NCBI RefSeq assembly: GCF_963677945.1
Contig: NZ_OY782578.1
Location: 2,199,258-2,263,257, forward strand
From: an uncultured Bacteroides sp.
GTDB taxonomy: Bacteria; Bacteroidota; Bacteroidia; Bacteroidales; Bacteroidaceae
Reading direction: 5' to 3'
Length of the DNA stretch: 64,000 nucleotides
In this document: positions 29,695 to 39,452 of the stretch, piece after piece
Layout of the letters: every line of letters begins with the position of its first letter
How positions within the stretch are numbered: the first letter of the stretch is position 1
Made by a program: the position numbers and the translations under genes
Notes under the pieces: generated by a model
The model's database searches: none
What the model saw: the letters and a program-made list of their open reading frames with translations, nothing else
What the model was told of the DNA's origin: nothing

Positions 29695-32600
29695 TAAAAC
29701 AGAATATGCAGAAATATATGAAAAATTTTATAATAACATGTATTATGCTGCTAGGACTTTCGTTGAATGTTCTGGCACAAGAAACAGTTGTTGTTAGTGG
29801 TGTAGTAACTGAGAAAACAGGTGAACCTATTATTGGTGTTAATATTACTGTGAGTGATAAGCCTGGTTTGGGTACTATTACTGACATAAACGGTCGTTAT
29901 AAGATAAAGGTTGAACAATATTCTAAACTTGTTTATTCTTTTGTTGGATATGAAAAAGTAGTAATTCTTGTAAAGGATAATCATACGATAAATGTGAAGA
30001 TGAGTGAATCTACGTCTAGCATACTTGGTGAAGTTGTAGTCACTGCTGTCGGAACTCAGAAGAAACTTACAGTTACAGGTGCTATTTCAACTGTAAATGT
30101 GGATGATTTGAATAGAAATCCGTCATCTAGTCTTTCTAATTCACTGGCTGGTAATGTGGCTGGTGTTATGGCTATGCAAACATCGGGACAACCAGGTAAA
30201 AATTTCTCCGAATTCTGGATTCGCGGTATTTCTACTTTTGGAGCTAGCAGCGGTGCTTATGTACTCGTAGATGGTTTTGAACGAGACTTGAACGATATCA
30301 ACATTGAAGATATTGCATCATTCAGTGTACTGAAAGATGCATCTGCAACAGCTATTTATGGCTCGAAAGGTGCTAATGGTGTAGTATTGATAACTACAAA
30401 ACATGGTAAGGCAGGTAAAATTAATATTGATGCTAAAGTAGAAACATCTTATAATACACGTACCATTACCCCTAAGTTTGAAGATGGTATTACTTATGCC
30501 AACTATTTGAATGAAGCACGTGTCACACGTAATCAATCGCCAATGTACCAACCTGAAGAATTGGAAATATTGCGATTGGGACTTGATAAGGATTTATATC
30601 CAAATGTAAATTGGAAAGATTTATTATTAAAAGATGGTGCAATGAGTTATCGTGCTAATTTGAATATGAATGGTGGTGGTAGTACTGCACGCTATTTTGT
30701 ATCTGCCAGTTATATTGAAGAAGAAGGAATGTATAATACGGATAAAACATTGAAAAAAGACTATAATACCAATGCAAATTACAAACGTTGGAATTATCGT
30801 ATGAATACAGATATTGATATCACCAAAAATACATTATTGAAGGTTGGTGTATCAGGTTCTCTTGCAATGCGTAATAGTCCGGGACTTGGGGATAGTGAGG
30901 TATGGGGAGAATTGTTTGGCTATAGTCCTATTAGCACTCCAGTTTTATATTCTGATGGAAAAGTTCCTGCATTGGGAACTGGTAATAAAACCAATCCGTG
31001 GGTTGCAGCAACACAAACTGGATATAATGAAAATTGGAGCAATAATATTCAGACTAATGTGACTTTAGAACAAAAACTTGATTTTATCACAAAGGGATTG
31101 AGGTTTGAAGGTCGTTTTGGATACGATACAAACAATAATAACTGGATAAATCGTCATAGATGGCCTGAACAATGGAAAGCAGAACGTAAAAGAAATTCCA
31201 ACGGGGAAATTGTATGGACCAAAGTTTCCGATCCAAGCGATATGAAACAAGAAAGTAGTTCTGATGGTAATCGCAGAGAATTTTTTGACGCAATGTTGAA
31301 TTGGAATCGTGATTTTAAACTTAATCATGTAGGATTAACAACAAAATATACACAAGATTCATATATTCAAACACAGAATTTAGGGGATGATATTAAAAAT
31401 AGTATTTCCAAACGTAATCAAGGTTTTGCAGGTAGAGCTACTTACAACTGGAATTACCGTTATTTCCTTGAATTTAATTTCGGTTATACTGGATCTGAGA
31501 ATTTTGCTAAAGGACATCAATTTGGTTTTTTCCCTGCTTTCTCTGCAGCATGGAATGTTGCAGAAGAAAAATTGGTAAAAGATAACTTCAAATGGATTAA
31601 TATGTTCAAGGTCCGTTTTTCACATGGTAAGGTAGGTAATGATAACATGGGTAATGAGCGTTTTCCTTTCTTATATACAATCGAAGGTACAAATACTGGA
31701 TACCAATGGGCTCAAAATGGGGGCGACAGATTTTACAGTGGTATGCATTACACTCAAGTCTCTTCTCCTAATGTCACTTGGGAAATTGCTACCAAAAACG
31801 ACCTGGGTGTAGACCTTTCTCTTTTCAAGGACAAGCTCTCTGCAACTGTGGATTATTTCGATGAAAAACGTACTGGTATTTATATGAGTCGTAATTATCT
31901 GCCTTCGATCGTAGGTTTGGAAAGCACTCCGAAGGCAAATGTTGGATCTGTTCGTTCCAGAGGCTTTGATGGTAACTTTACTTTTAGAGAGAAAGTAGGC
32001 GCTGTTGATTTGACTGTCAGAGGAAATGTTACTTATAGTAAAAATGAGGTTATTGAAAAAGATGAAGAGAATAATGTTTATCCTTATCAAATGGAGAAGG
32101 GCTACCGTATAAATCAAGCAAAAGGTTTGATTTCACTTGGCCTGTTCAAAGATTATGATGATATACGCAATAGCCCTCGACAAGATTTCGGAATTTATCA
32201 ACCTGGAGATATCAAATACAAAGATGTGAACGGTGATGGCATAATTAATGATGGAGACCAAGTTGCAATTGGTGCTACAACTAAACCTAACTTAATTTAT
32301 GGATTAGGAGCTTCTGCAAGTTGGAAAGGATTAGATGTGAATGTTCATTTTCAAGGATCTGGTAAATCAACTTATTTTATTAACGGAAAATGTGTCTACG
32401 CCTTTAGCGAAGGTGAATGGGGAAATGTCATGAAAGGAATGTTAGATGATCGTTGGGTATCGGCTGATATCTCTGGAGATCCATCAACTGAAAATCCTAA
32501 TGCTTCTTATCCTCGTTTAAGTTTTGGCGGTAATGGCAATAATTATCGTAATTCTACATTCTGGTTACGTGACGGTTCATATGTTCGTCTTAAAACAGTG

Positions 32601-32792
32601 GATATTGGTTATACAATCCCTAAAAATGTAGTTAATAAACTTCACTTTAATAATGTTCGTATATTCTTAGTTGGTACTAATTTACTTACATGGTCTAGTT
32701 TCAAATTATGGGATCCTGAATTAGCAGATCCTCGTGGTGAGTCTTATCCATTGTCGAAATCAGTAACAATGGGATTGAGTGTTAATCTTTAA
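29691..32792 (+). CDS. SusC-family TonB-dependent outer-membrane transporter
   Basis: A 1033-residue TonB-dependent receptor that imports glycan fragments across the outer membrane together with the SusD-like lipoprotein. A signal peptide (about 1-31, ending NVLAQ) precedes a CarboxypepD_reg-like domain (VVSGVVTEKTGEPIIGVNITV), a TonB-box/plug region (LGEVVVTAVGTQKK, LVDGFERDLNDINIEDIAS, GSKGANGVVLITTK) and a 22-strand barrel. The C-terminal strand ends in SVTMGLSVNL. Start overlaps the TIG-NHL stop by 4 bp; the SusD gene follows 13 bp after the stop. Confidence 0.96.
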   Translation: MIKQNMQKYMKNFIITCIMLLGLSLNVLAQETVVVSGVVTEKTGEPIIGVNITVSDKPGLGTITDINGRYKIKVEQYSKLVYSFVGYEKVVILVKDNHTINVKMSESTSSILGEVVVTAVGTQKKLTVTGAISTVNVDDLNRNPSSSLSNSLAGNVAGVMAMQTSGQPGKNFSEFWIRGISTFGASSGAYVLVDGFERDLNDINIEDIASFSVLKDASATAIYGSKGANGVVLITTKHGKAGKINIDAKVETSYNTRTITPKFEDGITYANYLNEARVTRNQSPMYQPEELEILRLGLDKDLYPNVNWKDLLLKDGAMSYRANLNMNGGGSTARYFVSASYIEEEGMYNTDKTLKKDYNTNANYKRWNYRMNTDIDITKNTLLKVGVSGSLAMRNSPGLGDSEVWGELFGYSPISTPVLYSDGKVPALGTGNKTNPWVAATQTGYNENWSNNIQTNVTLEQKLDFITKGLRFEGRFGYDTNNNNWINRHRWPEQWKAERKRNSNGEIVWTKVSDPSDMKQESSSDGNRREFFDAMLNWNRDFKLNHVGLTTKYTQDSYIQTQNLGDDIKNSISKRNQGFAGRATYNWNYRYFLEFNFGYTGSENFAKGHQFGFFPAFSAAWNVAEEKLVKDNFKWINMFKVRFSHGKVGNDNMGNERFPFLYTIEGTNTGYQWAQNGGDRFYSGMHYTQVSSPNVTWEIATKNDLGVDLSLFKDKLSATVDYFDEKRTGIYMSRNYLPSIVGLESTPKANVGSVRSRGFDGNFTFREKVGAVDLTVRGNVTYSKNEVIEKDEENNVYPYQMEKGYRINQAKGLISLGLFKDYDDIRNSPRQDFGIYQPGDIKYKDVNGDGIINDGDQVAIGATTKPNLIYGLGASASWKGLDVNVHFQGSGKSTYFINGKCVYAFSEGEWGNVMKGMLDDRWVSADISGDPSTENPNASYPRLSFGGNGNNYRNSTFWLRDGSYVRLKTVDIGYTIPKNVVNKLHFNNVRIFLVGTNLLTWSSFKLWDPELADPRGESYPLSKSVTMGLSVNL

Positions 32793-32805
32793 AATAATAG
32801 GAGAT

Positions 32806-34860
32806 ATGATAAAAAAAATATATACCATAATGCTGGCAATTGTTGGATCAAGCATGATCTATTCTTGTTCAGATTATTTGGATTCAGATAAATATTTCAA
32901 GGATCGCACTACCTTGGAGTCAGTGTTTACTAATAAAACTTATTCTGAAGAATGGTTGGCTTATGCTTATTCTTTCTTGTCGAATGAGTGTGCGGATGTT
33001 TGTAGTAAAGGATATACGCCTCACTGCTTTGCAGATGATATGTATTATGGTGACCGCGATGCCAGTTATGATACAAAGGAAGAAAACTACAGATCTTATA
33101 ATGTATTTAAATTGGGTAACTATTCTGAGAATGACGGTTATAATAATGTATGGGACAGATGCTATAAAGGCATACGTCAGGCAACAACATTCATTCAAAA
33201 TATTGACATGAACAAAGAGATGTCTCCTGAAGAGATTCTTGATTACAAAGGTCAGGCTCGTTTTGTGAGGGGGTATTATTATTGGATTCTAATGCGTAAA
33301 TATGGTCCTGTTCCATTGCTTCCTGAAAACGGTTTGGATTACAATGCAAGCTATGAGGATATAGCTACTCCACGTAGTTCGTATGAAGAATGTGCCGAAT
33401 ACATCAGTAATGAGATGATACAGGCAGCTAAGGAATTGCAATATACGAAACGTGACGAACTTTCAGTTGCTCGTCCTACTCGTGGCGCAGCATTGGCTAC
33501 CAGAGCGAAAGCATTGCTTTATGCAGCCAGCCCACTGATGAACGGTAACAATGATGATTTTGCAAAAAAATTTGTAAATGATAAGAATCAACCTTTGCTT
33601 TCTGCTAATTATGATGAGAAAAAATGGGCGAAAGCAGCAGCTGCTGCAAAAGATGTGATTGATCTTGGCGTTTATGATTTGTATGTTGCTTCCGTAAGAA
33701 AAACAGGGACGGTTACTTATCCTGCTACCATTACTCCTCCTGCAGATGGTAATTTTTCTGAAAAGAATTGGCCTAATGGTTGGGGAGATATAGATCCGTT
33801 TGAATCTTATCGTGCTTTGTTTAATGGTGATGTTATAGCGTCTTCTAATCCTGAACTTATTTTTACCCGTGCACAAAATGTTGGTTCTGAAGATATAAGA
33901 ACAATGGTGGCTCATCAGCTTCCACGTGTAGCTTCCGGATGGAATACACATGGTATGACTCAGAAACAATGTGATGCGTATTATATGAATGATGGTACCG
34001 ATTGTCCGGGTAAAGATGGTGAAATTGGACGCGGAAACGGTTCAAAACGCGTGGAAGGATATGTTACGCAAGAAGATGTGGCTGTCGGTAGATATAAACC
34101 ATTGGCAAAGGATGTTTCTTTACAATATGCAAATCGTGAACCACGTTTTTATGCTTCTGTGGCTTATGATGGTTGTGTATGGCATTTGACTAATGAGACG
34201 GAAGAAGGTAATCGTGAAAAGCAAGTGTTCTATTATAGAGGAGACGGAAATGGTTATACAAATACAATGTTCTGGCTTCGTTCAGGAATTGGTATTATGA
34301 AGTTTGTCAATCCAAGAGATACTTATCTTAATGGTAATATTGGCAATATAGTACCGAAAGCAGAGCCTGCTATACGTTATGCGGATATTTTGCTTATGTA
34401 TGCGGAAGCTTTGAATGAATTGGATGGAAGTTATAGCATTCCATCTTGGGACGGATCAAAAACTTACACAATCAGTCGCGATGTAAATGAAATCAAGAAA
34501 GGTGTTCATCCGGTACGTATTCGTGCGGGGGTACCTGATTATTCGATTAGTGTGTATGGTAGCAAGGATGATTTACGCAAAGCATTGAAACGCGAACGTC
34601 AGATTGAATTGATGGGTGAAGGTCAGCGTTATTATGATTTGCGTCGTTGGAAAGATGCTCCTGTAGAAGAGACATATCCTATTTATGGTTGTAATGTCTT
34701 AATGACTAAAGATCAGAAAGAACTTTTCCATACGCCGGTTGCCGAGTGGACTTTGCCTACAACGTTTGCTCCAAAGATGTGGTTCTGGCCTATAAAACAT
34801 TCTGAACTGAAACGTAATAAACGTTTAACTCAAACTCCCGGATGGACATCTTTTGATTAA
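32806..34860 (+). CDS. SusD/RagB-family glycan-binding lipoprotein
   Basis: Surface lipoprotein (684 residues) that caps the SusC barrel and binds the substrate. I place the start at 32806, behind a purine-rich AATAGGAG site, giving MIKKIYTIMLAIVGSSMIYSCSD with the lipobox Cys near residue 21. The longer frame from 32779 overlaps susC and adds nine residues with no signal. TPR-like helices are seen (FVRGYYYWILMRKYGPVPLLPE; AALATRAKALLYAASPLMNG), and the RagB/SusD signature EPAIRYADILLMYAEALNEL with RERQIELMGEGQRYYDLRRWK lies toward the C-terminus. Confidence 0.95.
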   Translation: MIKKIYTIMLAIVGSSMIYSCSDYLDSDKYFKDRTTLESVFTNKTYSEEWLAYAYSFLSNECADVCSKGYTPHCFADDMYYGDRDASYDTKEENYRSYNVFKLGNYSENDGYNNVWDRCYKGIRQATTFIQNIDMNKEMSPEEILDYKGQARFVRGYYYWILMRKYGPVPLLPENGLDYNASYEDIATPRSSYEECAEYISNEMIQAAKELQYTKRDELSVARPTRGAALATRAKALLYAASPLMNGNNDDFAKKFVNDKNQPLLSANYDEKKWAKAAAAAKDVIDLGVYDLYVASVRKTGTVTYPATITPPADGNFSEKNWPNGWGDIDPFESYRALFNGDVIASSNPELIFTRAQNVGSEDIRTMVAHQLPRVASGWNTHGMTQKQCDAYYMNDGTDCPGKDGEIGRGNGSKRVEGYVTQEDVAVGRYKPLAKDVSLQYANREPRFYASVAYDGCVWHLTNETEEGNREKQVFYYRGDGNGYTNTMFWLRSGIGIMKFVNPRDTYLNGNIGNIVPKAEPAIRYADILLMYAEALNELDGSYSIPSWDGSKTYTISRDVNEIKKGVHPVRIRAGVPDYSISVYGSKDDLRKALKRERQIELMGEGQRYYDLRRWKDAPVEETYPIYGCNVLMTKDQKELFHTPVAEWTLPTTFAPKMWFWPIKHSELKRNKRLTQTPGWTSFD

Positions 34861-34880
34861 TGATTAAAACTGATTAGAAT

Positions 34881-35867
34881 ATGAAAAAAATATATAGCTT
34901 AGTATTAATATTGACTGTGCTTTTATTCATTAGTTCTTGTAATGATGAATGGGAAAAAGAGCAATACCAATCTTATGTATCCTTTAAAGCTCCTATTAAT
35001 GAAAGAGGAGTGACAAGAATTAATGTACGTTACAAATCGGAAGGACTCGTAACATATCAGCTTCCGTTAATTGTAAGTGGGACTAAGACAAATGATAAGG
35101 ATATGACAGTTCATGTAGCTGTTGATTCCGATACATTACGCACGTTGAATTTAGAACGTTTCCAGAGTCGTACCGATTTATATTATCAAGAACTTGGAAC
35201 AAGCTTTTTCACAATGCCGGAGACTGTAAATATAAAATCCGGAGAAAACACCTCTTTGATAAATATAGACTTCTCATTAAAAAATATTGATTTGTCTGAA
35301 AAATGGGTACTTCCGTTAACTATCGTTGATGATCCTTCTTATGATTATACGGCTCATCCTCGTAAGAACTATAGAAAAGCTTTGCTTAGAGTTATGCCTT
35401 TTAATGATTATTCTGGAGTCTATGGAGGTACTGCACTAAAGAGTTATCTAAAAGGATATGAGAATGATGCTGCTATAGTAAAGAATGAAATTATCGGTTA
35501 TGTTAAAGATGAGAATACCATATTCTTTTATGCTGGAACTATCGATGAAGATCGAAACGATAGACGTAATTACAAGATTTATGTAAATTTTGATAAAGAA
35601 TCGAAAAAGTTAACGTTTACATCTGATAATCCTGCAATGGAATTTGTGATGAACAAAGAACCGTATTTCAAAATACAAGAGAATATGGACGCAACTCTTC
35701 CTTATTTGAAACATCGTTATGTGACTATAAATAATATCGATTATAATTTTACTGATTATACTTCGGTACCAGGGTTTAAGATCGCTTATACTGTAAGAGG
35801 CTCTTTAACTCTTGAACGCAAAATTAATACTCAGATCCCAGACGAAGATCAAGCTATTGAATGGTAA
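34881..35867 (+). CDS. BT_3987-like (DUF1735) / DUF4973 lipoprotein
   Basis: Predicted surface lipoprotein of 328 residues (FISSCND, Cys about residue 20). The N-terminal half (about 30-165) resembles the BT_3987/DUF1735 immunoglobulin-like domain (YVSFKAPINERGVTRINVRY, then TLRTLNLERF, FTMPETVNIKSGENTSLINIDF, EKWVLPLTIVDDPSYD). The C-terminal half (about 170-325, FNDYSGVYGGTALKSYLKG onward) fits DUF4973. These proteins accompany SusC/SusD genes and are thought to be surface glycan-binding proteins. It is the last gene of the HTCS-proximal block, and a hairpin follows 100 nt later. Confidence 0.82.
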   Translation: MKKIYSLVLILTVLLFISSCNDEWEKEQYQSYVSFKAPINERGVTRINVRYKSEGLVTYQLPLIVSGTKTNDKDMTVHVAVDSDTLRTLNLERFQSRTDLYYQELGTSFFTMPETVNIKSGENTSLINIDFSLKNIDLSEKWVLPLTIVDDPSYDYTAHPRKNYRKALLRVMPFNDYSGVYGGTALKSYLKGYENDAAIVKNEIIGYVKDENTIFFYAGTIDEDRNDRRNYKIYVNFDKESKKLTFTSDNPAMEFVMNKEPYFKIQENMDATLPYLKHRYVTINNIDYNFTDYTSVPGFKIAYTVRGSLTLERKINTQIPDEDQAIEW

Positions 35868-35966
35868 TATCGTTATGTTTTTAGAAGAAATATGTATGGT
35901 ATAATCGAGGGCACTGAAAAAGTTCTCTTTTTCTTAGGGTTGCTCATCTTTTTATGAATTAATAAG

Positions 35967-36011
35967 AAAAGTTGCATGTCGAATGGTAGATATCATTTAC
36001 ATGCAACTTTT
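35967..36011 (+). terminator. Hairpin terminator after the SusC/SusD block
   Basis: The 13-bp stem AAAAGTTGCATGT / ACATGCAACTTTT encloses a 19-nt loop and is followed by TCC after a T-run inside the stem end. It probably ends the transcript of the DUF4965-TIG-SusC-SusD-DUF4973 genes. Confidence 0.7.
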
Positions 36012-36049
36012 TCCATATCTGGGTAAGTAATCCCCTATTGGGCTTATAA

Positions 36050-36361
36050 ATGCCCGATAGATTGACTGCCAGGCTTGCCACACTGCGTGCAAAATATCTG
36101 ACATCAAAAGCTCTGTCGCAGTTTAAAGAGGTAGAAAATAAAATAAAATCATCAGAAGGCAGCCCTAACTACGATATGCTGATTGACGGTTTCGACTACG
36201 ACCCAGGTTGGGGACTAACTGTAGTTCGCAACTCTCTTAAGGATGGAGTCTTAAAATGTATCTATAAAAGAAACCCCAAGGCGGAGAAATTTAATTCCTT
36301 CAGAGTAAAAGTAGTCAAACAAGGTATAAGTTATATGATTGATGGGATAATAATGAAATAA
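36050..36361 (+). pseudogene. Small ORF, possibly a truncated C-terminal domain
   Basis: A 103-codon frame without a signal peptide begins abruptly (MPDRLTARLATLRAKYLTSKALSQFKEVENK). It continues as DGFDYDPGWGLTVVRNSLKDG, and the end (FRVKVVKQGISYMIDGIIM) looks like a complete domain end. This resembles the C-terminal half of small exported DUF3828-like proteins, with the signal peptide lost. The assignment is tentative. It lies in a gene-poor stretch full of repeats, which fits a decayed gene. It may instead be an intact small cytoplasmic protein. Confidence 0.45.
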
Positions 36362-36443
36362 TCTGTCTCAAAAACAGTTGTTTTTTTGCTGCATAACAAA
36401 TATCTTAATATTTAAACCCCAATAGTATGCTGGTTATAAGTGA

Positions 36444-36473
36444 TTTATAAAATAGTATGTACTATTTTATAAA
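36444..36473. repeat. 30-bp near-perfect palindrome
   Basis: TTTATAAAATAGTA and its exact complement TACTATTTTATAAA are separated by only TG. The stem is AT-rich and lacks a T-run. It may be an operator or a weak hairpin; it lies about 80 nt after the small ORF. Confidence 0.7.
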
Positions 36474-36533
36474 GTTCATATTATTAGGTAGTTATGACTT
36501 TGTAACTTTACTGCAGTTTATAATCCAACTAAA

Positions 36534-36674
36534 AAAGGTGGAGAGGGTGGAGTAAAAAAGACCTTTTTTCGTTTTCAAAAATAAAATTTCATAAATTCCG
36601 CAAATTGCAGAATTTTCATTTTTTTATTTTCCAGAACGGAAAAAGAACGATTTATCTCCACCCTCTCCACCTTT
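36534..36674. repeat. 141-bp element bounded by 19-bp inverted repeats
   Basis: AAAGGTGGAGAGGGTGGAG at 36534-36552 is repeated as its exact complement at 36656-36674, enclosing about 103 nt of AT-rich sequence without coding potential. The GGTGGAG-rich ends stand out from the local AT-rich base composition. A MITE-like element or a structured RNA is possible. Confidence 0.75.
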
Positions 36675-36825
36675 AAAAATACATCTTACTGATAATCAAG
36701 TGTGTTTATCTGGCTGCAAAGTGTTTAGCTGGCAATACCAACACAGATTATTGCAACACTGCTTTGGAATTATTTAATAAGAAAAGGGCTATTAGTAATT
36801 TATTGACGGGAGGTTGAGATAAACA

Positions 36826-36875
36826 TGTACATATTTGAAACCAAACATGTACATGTTTACTCCCAATCTTGTACA
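36826..36875. repeat. Palindromic array B: three TGTACA sites at 22-bp pitch
   Basis: TGTACA starts at 36826, 36848 and 36870, again exactly 22 bp apart. The middle copy is a 16-bp perfect palindrome (AAACATGTACATGTTT); the outer copies keep half-sites (AAACATGTACAT and TTGTACATGTTT). The array ends 30 nt from the stop of the reverse-strand DUF4965 gene, a position like that of array A behind glutamine synthetase. The sequence between cores differs from array A, so it is not a simple copy. Confidence 0.82.
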
Positions 36876-36905
36876 TGTTTGGATTGACCAGACTAGAACA
36901 AATTG

Positions 36906-39440
36906 TTAATTGCTGCTTTGGTTTGTTTTAACCTTATTCATCTTATACATTAGTAACTTCATGTAGTATGCGCCAACCACGGAACGTGCTTTGAAATTCA
37001 TCATATTTCCGGTGTTCGTATCGTGCCAGTCGCTGATAGGAACACGTGATGTGGTTTCATTGGCATATTTATAGATTGGGGAGATGAATTTTTGAAACGT
37101 AATGTCATCCGGTGCCATGCATGCGCTCCAAAGCACCCAATCCGATTTGGTGTATTGAGCACGCGAATCAAGCAGAAGTCCATATTTATTCTGTTTAGTG
37201 AGATAAAAAGGAATTTCTACATCAAATACTTTTTGCGGGAAGATGTTCATGTTGAATACTTTGTCCCACACAAGATTGTATTTCTGGCTCCATGTGCCAG
37301 GTTTGTCAAACGCCAGTTTGTAATGGTCACCGTCGCGTGCCATCTTCTCCCATTCAGTAGCCAGCTGTTTAGCTGTCTCTATGTATCTATTTGCAGTAGC
37401 TTCCTTGCCCAGCATCCGTGCTATCTCGCCATAACCTGCAATTGCAATAATAGCTTTTGCCGAAAGATTTGCATTATGTGCCAAATGACCGGCAAAGTCA
37501 TCAGTACACAATTGATTTTTGGGATCAAGTCCGTTTTCTATCAGATAATTGGCCCATACCGACAATGTTTCCCAATGTTTTGCTGCATAATCTGCATTTC
37601 CCTCCATTTTGGCTATGGCTGCAACGGTCAATATCATATTGCCGGCTTCTTCTATAGGCATATCTTCGCCATATAATTGTCCGTTTGCAATTGGATATGT
37701 ACCAAGGTCATGAGCGGGATAAGGCTTGTTCCATCTGCCGCTTTCACTGTAATAGAAGATGGAATTAAGCATTCCTTTCATCAATTCTGTATTGTAAATC
37801 AGGAAAAGAGGTGCCGAAGGGTATGTTAAGTCAACGGTGTTTATACATCCGTTGCTATGATTTTCCTTGGAAAGGAATAATATATTGCCATCTTTGTCGG
37901 TGAGTAATTTGTGTGCCGTGATGGCATGTCGATAGGTCAAAGCAAGCAGTTCTGCATATTCTTTTCCTCCTGCAGCTTCGGCTTCAGTCATCAATTTTTC
38001 GTCGAAAGCTCTGCAGCGGTCCATCAAAGTGGCATAAGTGGACTGAGCACGTTCGAATGCATCAAAAATGCTTACTTTGCCGTTGTGCTTCCAGTATGCC
38101 ATGCGTGGTTCGTAAAAATACTCTACGGCATATATGTCGTCATATCCCACCATCACATATCCTGCCTTTTCTTGACCCTTTATCTTGCCCAGATCCTCTT
38201 TATAAGCCATTGCCGGCATATCCTCTTCACTCCTGGAGATATAGTTTTGTGAGTTAGTTATCAGATTCCCATTTTGTATGAACGATTGTTTCATATCATA
38301 ATAGTTACCTATGCTCATCTGCTTGTTTTGTGAGGTATTTGATGACAGATACGCATACCCCCAGTCAATGCGCACACCGTCTCCTTGGCGTTTTACGAAT
38401 GGCTGATCTATTGTGCCGGCTTGCAGGTACTCCATTCCGTTCTTACTTATTTTCTTCGAGATGGTAGGCTGCGATGTTTCATGTACGGCAAGCTGTGGAG
38501 TGGTCTCGATATATATTTGCACGTCGTGCTCTTTCTTGTCAAGCGGACGCACTCTGTATGAGATGTAGTTGATGGGAGTGGATACCAGATTCAAATCTTC
38601 CATCAAGAGAGGAGCGGTGAAAACTAAGTCGAGTTCCACAGGTCCGCAGGTGAAGGTGTAATAAGTTTGAGTGGGCAGTACGTCAACAGATTTCTGGATG
38701 GCTTCTTCCTTAAAATTACAAACTTGTTTCCTTTCGCTGTAGAGTCCGAAGTCTACATAAGCTCCACCGTTGGTGTTGTGGCAATGAGCCGCAATTACAT
38801 TGTGACCTTTACGAAGTTTGGATTTCGCTTTGGCTGTTAGTTCAATGGTGACATCATTGTTCCAGCACAAATCTGTTGCTACTAACTTTTCTCCATTAAG
38901 ATATAGTTCAAAGACGTCATCATGAGAATATCGCAGATAAACGGTTTCATTGGTAAGGTCTTGAGGCAAGTCAAAACCGCGTCTCACCCATATATCTTTT
39001 TCGTTCCATTCCGTTCCTATGCGCTTCATGTCCTTTGTACCGAATGCAGCTTTGCCTTTTTTCCAGGATGCATCATCGTATGATGGATGTGTCCAGTCAC
39101 CACCGGTTGGTTGAGACATTGTATATGCTGCTTCCCACTTCATTTTATTGGTCATTGGAAGAATTGTCTCCAGATTAAGCTTGTCTTTCCCCATAAAACG
39201 ATACACTTTTCCATCTACACGAAGAGCTCCAATTAATGGGTGTTCTGCTGCTGTCCAATGTTCAGTGTTGCCTTCATTCAATTTATTGTATGGAGACCAT
39301 ATGGCCAAATAAGTATCTGAAGTTATAAGCGGAACAGATGGAGCACGCAATGCTATATTCCGGCTAGTCTTGAAAATGTCTGTTGCCTGCATATTACATG
39401 CAAGACAAACAAACAATATATTAATAAATAGTTTTTTCAT
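36906..39440 (-). CDS. DUF4964/DUF5127/DUF4965/DUF1793 protein, copy 2
   Basis: Exported 844-residue paralog of the protein at 25695 and visibly its closest relative in the window. Shared blocks include ALRAPSVPL, GALRVDGKVYRFMGKDKLNL, DASWKKGKAAFG and FELYLNGEKLVATD. Further on, NVIAAHCHNTNGGAYVDFGLY and LCTDDFAGHLAHNANLSAKA also match. The signal peptide is about residues 1-19. The same inserted jelly-roll-like domain is present, so the duplication followed the domain insertion. It lies directly downstream of the GH2 gene (12-bp gap) and ends the reverse-strand block. Activity unknown. Confidence 0.88.
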   Translation of the reverse strand: MKKLFINILFVCLACNMQATDIFKTSRNIALRAPSVPLITSDTYLAIWSPYNKLNEGNTEHWTAAEHPLIGALRVDGKVYRFMGKDKLNLETILPMTNKMKWEAAYTMSQPTGGDWTHPSYDDASWKKGKAAFGTKDMKRIGTEWNEKDIWVRRGFDLPQDLTNETVYLRYSHDDVFELYLNGEKLVATDLCWNNDVTIELTAKAKSKLRKGHNVIAAHCHNTNGGAYVDFGLYSERKQVCNFKEEAIQKSVDVLPTQTYYTFTCGPVELDLVFTAPLLMEDLNLVSTPINYISYRVRPLDKKEHDVQIYIETTPQLAVHETSQPTISKKISKNGMEYLQAGTIDQPFVKRQGDGVRIDWGYAYLSSNTSQNKQMSIGNYYDMKQSFIQNGNLITNSQNYISRSEEDMPAMAYKEDLGKIKGQEKAGYVMVGYDDIYAVEYFYEPRMAYWKHNGKVSIFDAFERAQSTYATLMDRCRAFDEKLMTEAEAAGGKEYAELLALTYRHAITAHKLLTDKDGNILFLSKENHSNGCINTVDLTYPSAPLFLIYNTELMKGMLNSIFYYSESGRWNKPYPAHDLGTYPIANGQLYGEDMPIEEAGNMILTVAAIAKMEGNADYAAKHWETLSVWANYLIENGLDPKNQLCTDDFAGHLAHNANLSAKAIIAIAGYGEIARMLGKEATANRYIETAKQLATEWEKMARDGDHYKLAFDKPGTWSQKYNLVWDKVFNMNIFPQKVFDVEIPFYLTKQNKYGLLLDSRAQYTKSDWVLWSACMAPDDITFQKFISPIYKYANETTSRVPISDWHDTNTGNMMNFKARSVVGAYYMKLLMYKMNKVKTNQSSN

Positions 39441-39452
39441 CTTTAATCAGGC

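Noticed and set aside
33463-33969. Reverse 168-codon frame
   Set aside because: Antisense to the SusD gene and rich in Arg/Ile/Ser shadow codons.
37092-37676. Forward 194-codon frame
   Set aside because: Antisense to the DUF4965 copy 2 gene; Cys/Phe-rich shadow sequence.
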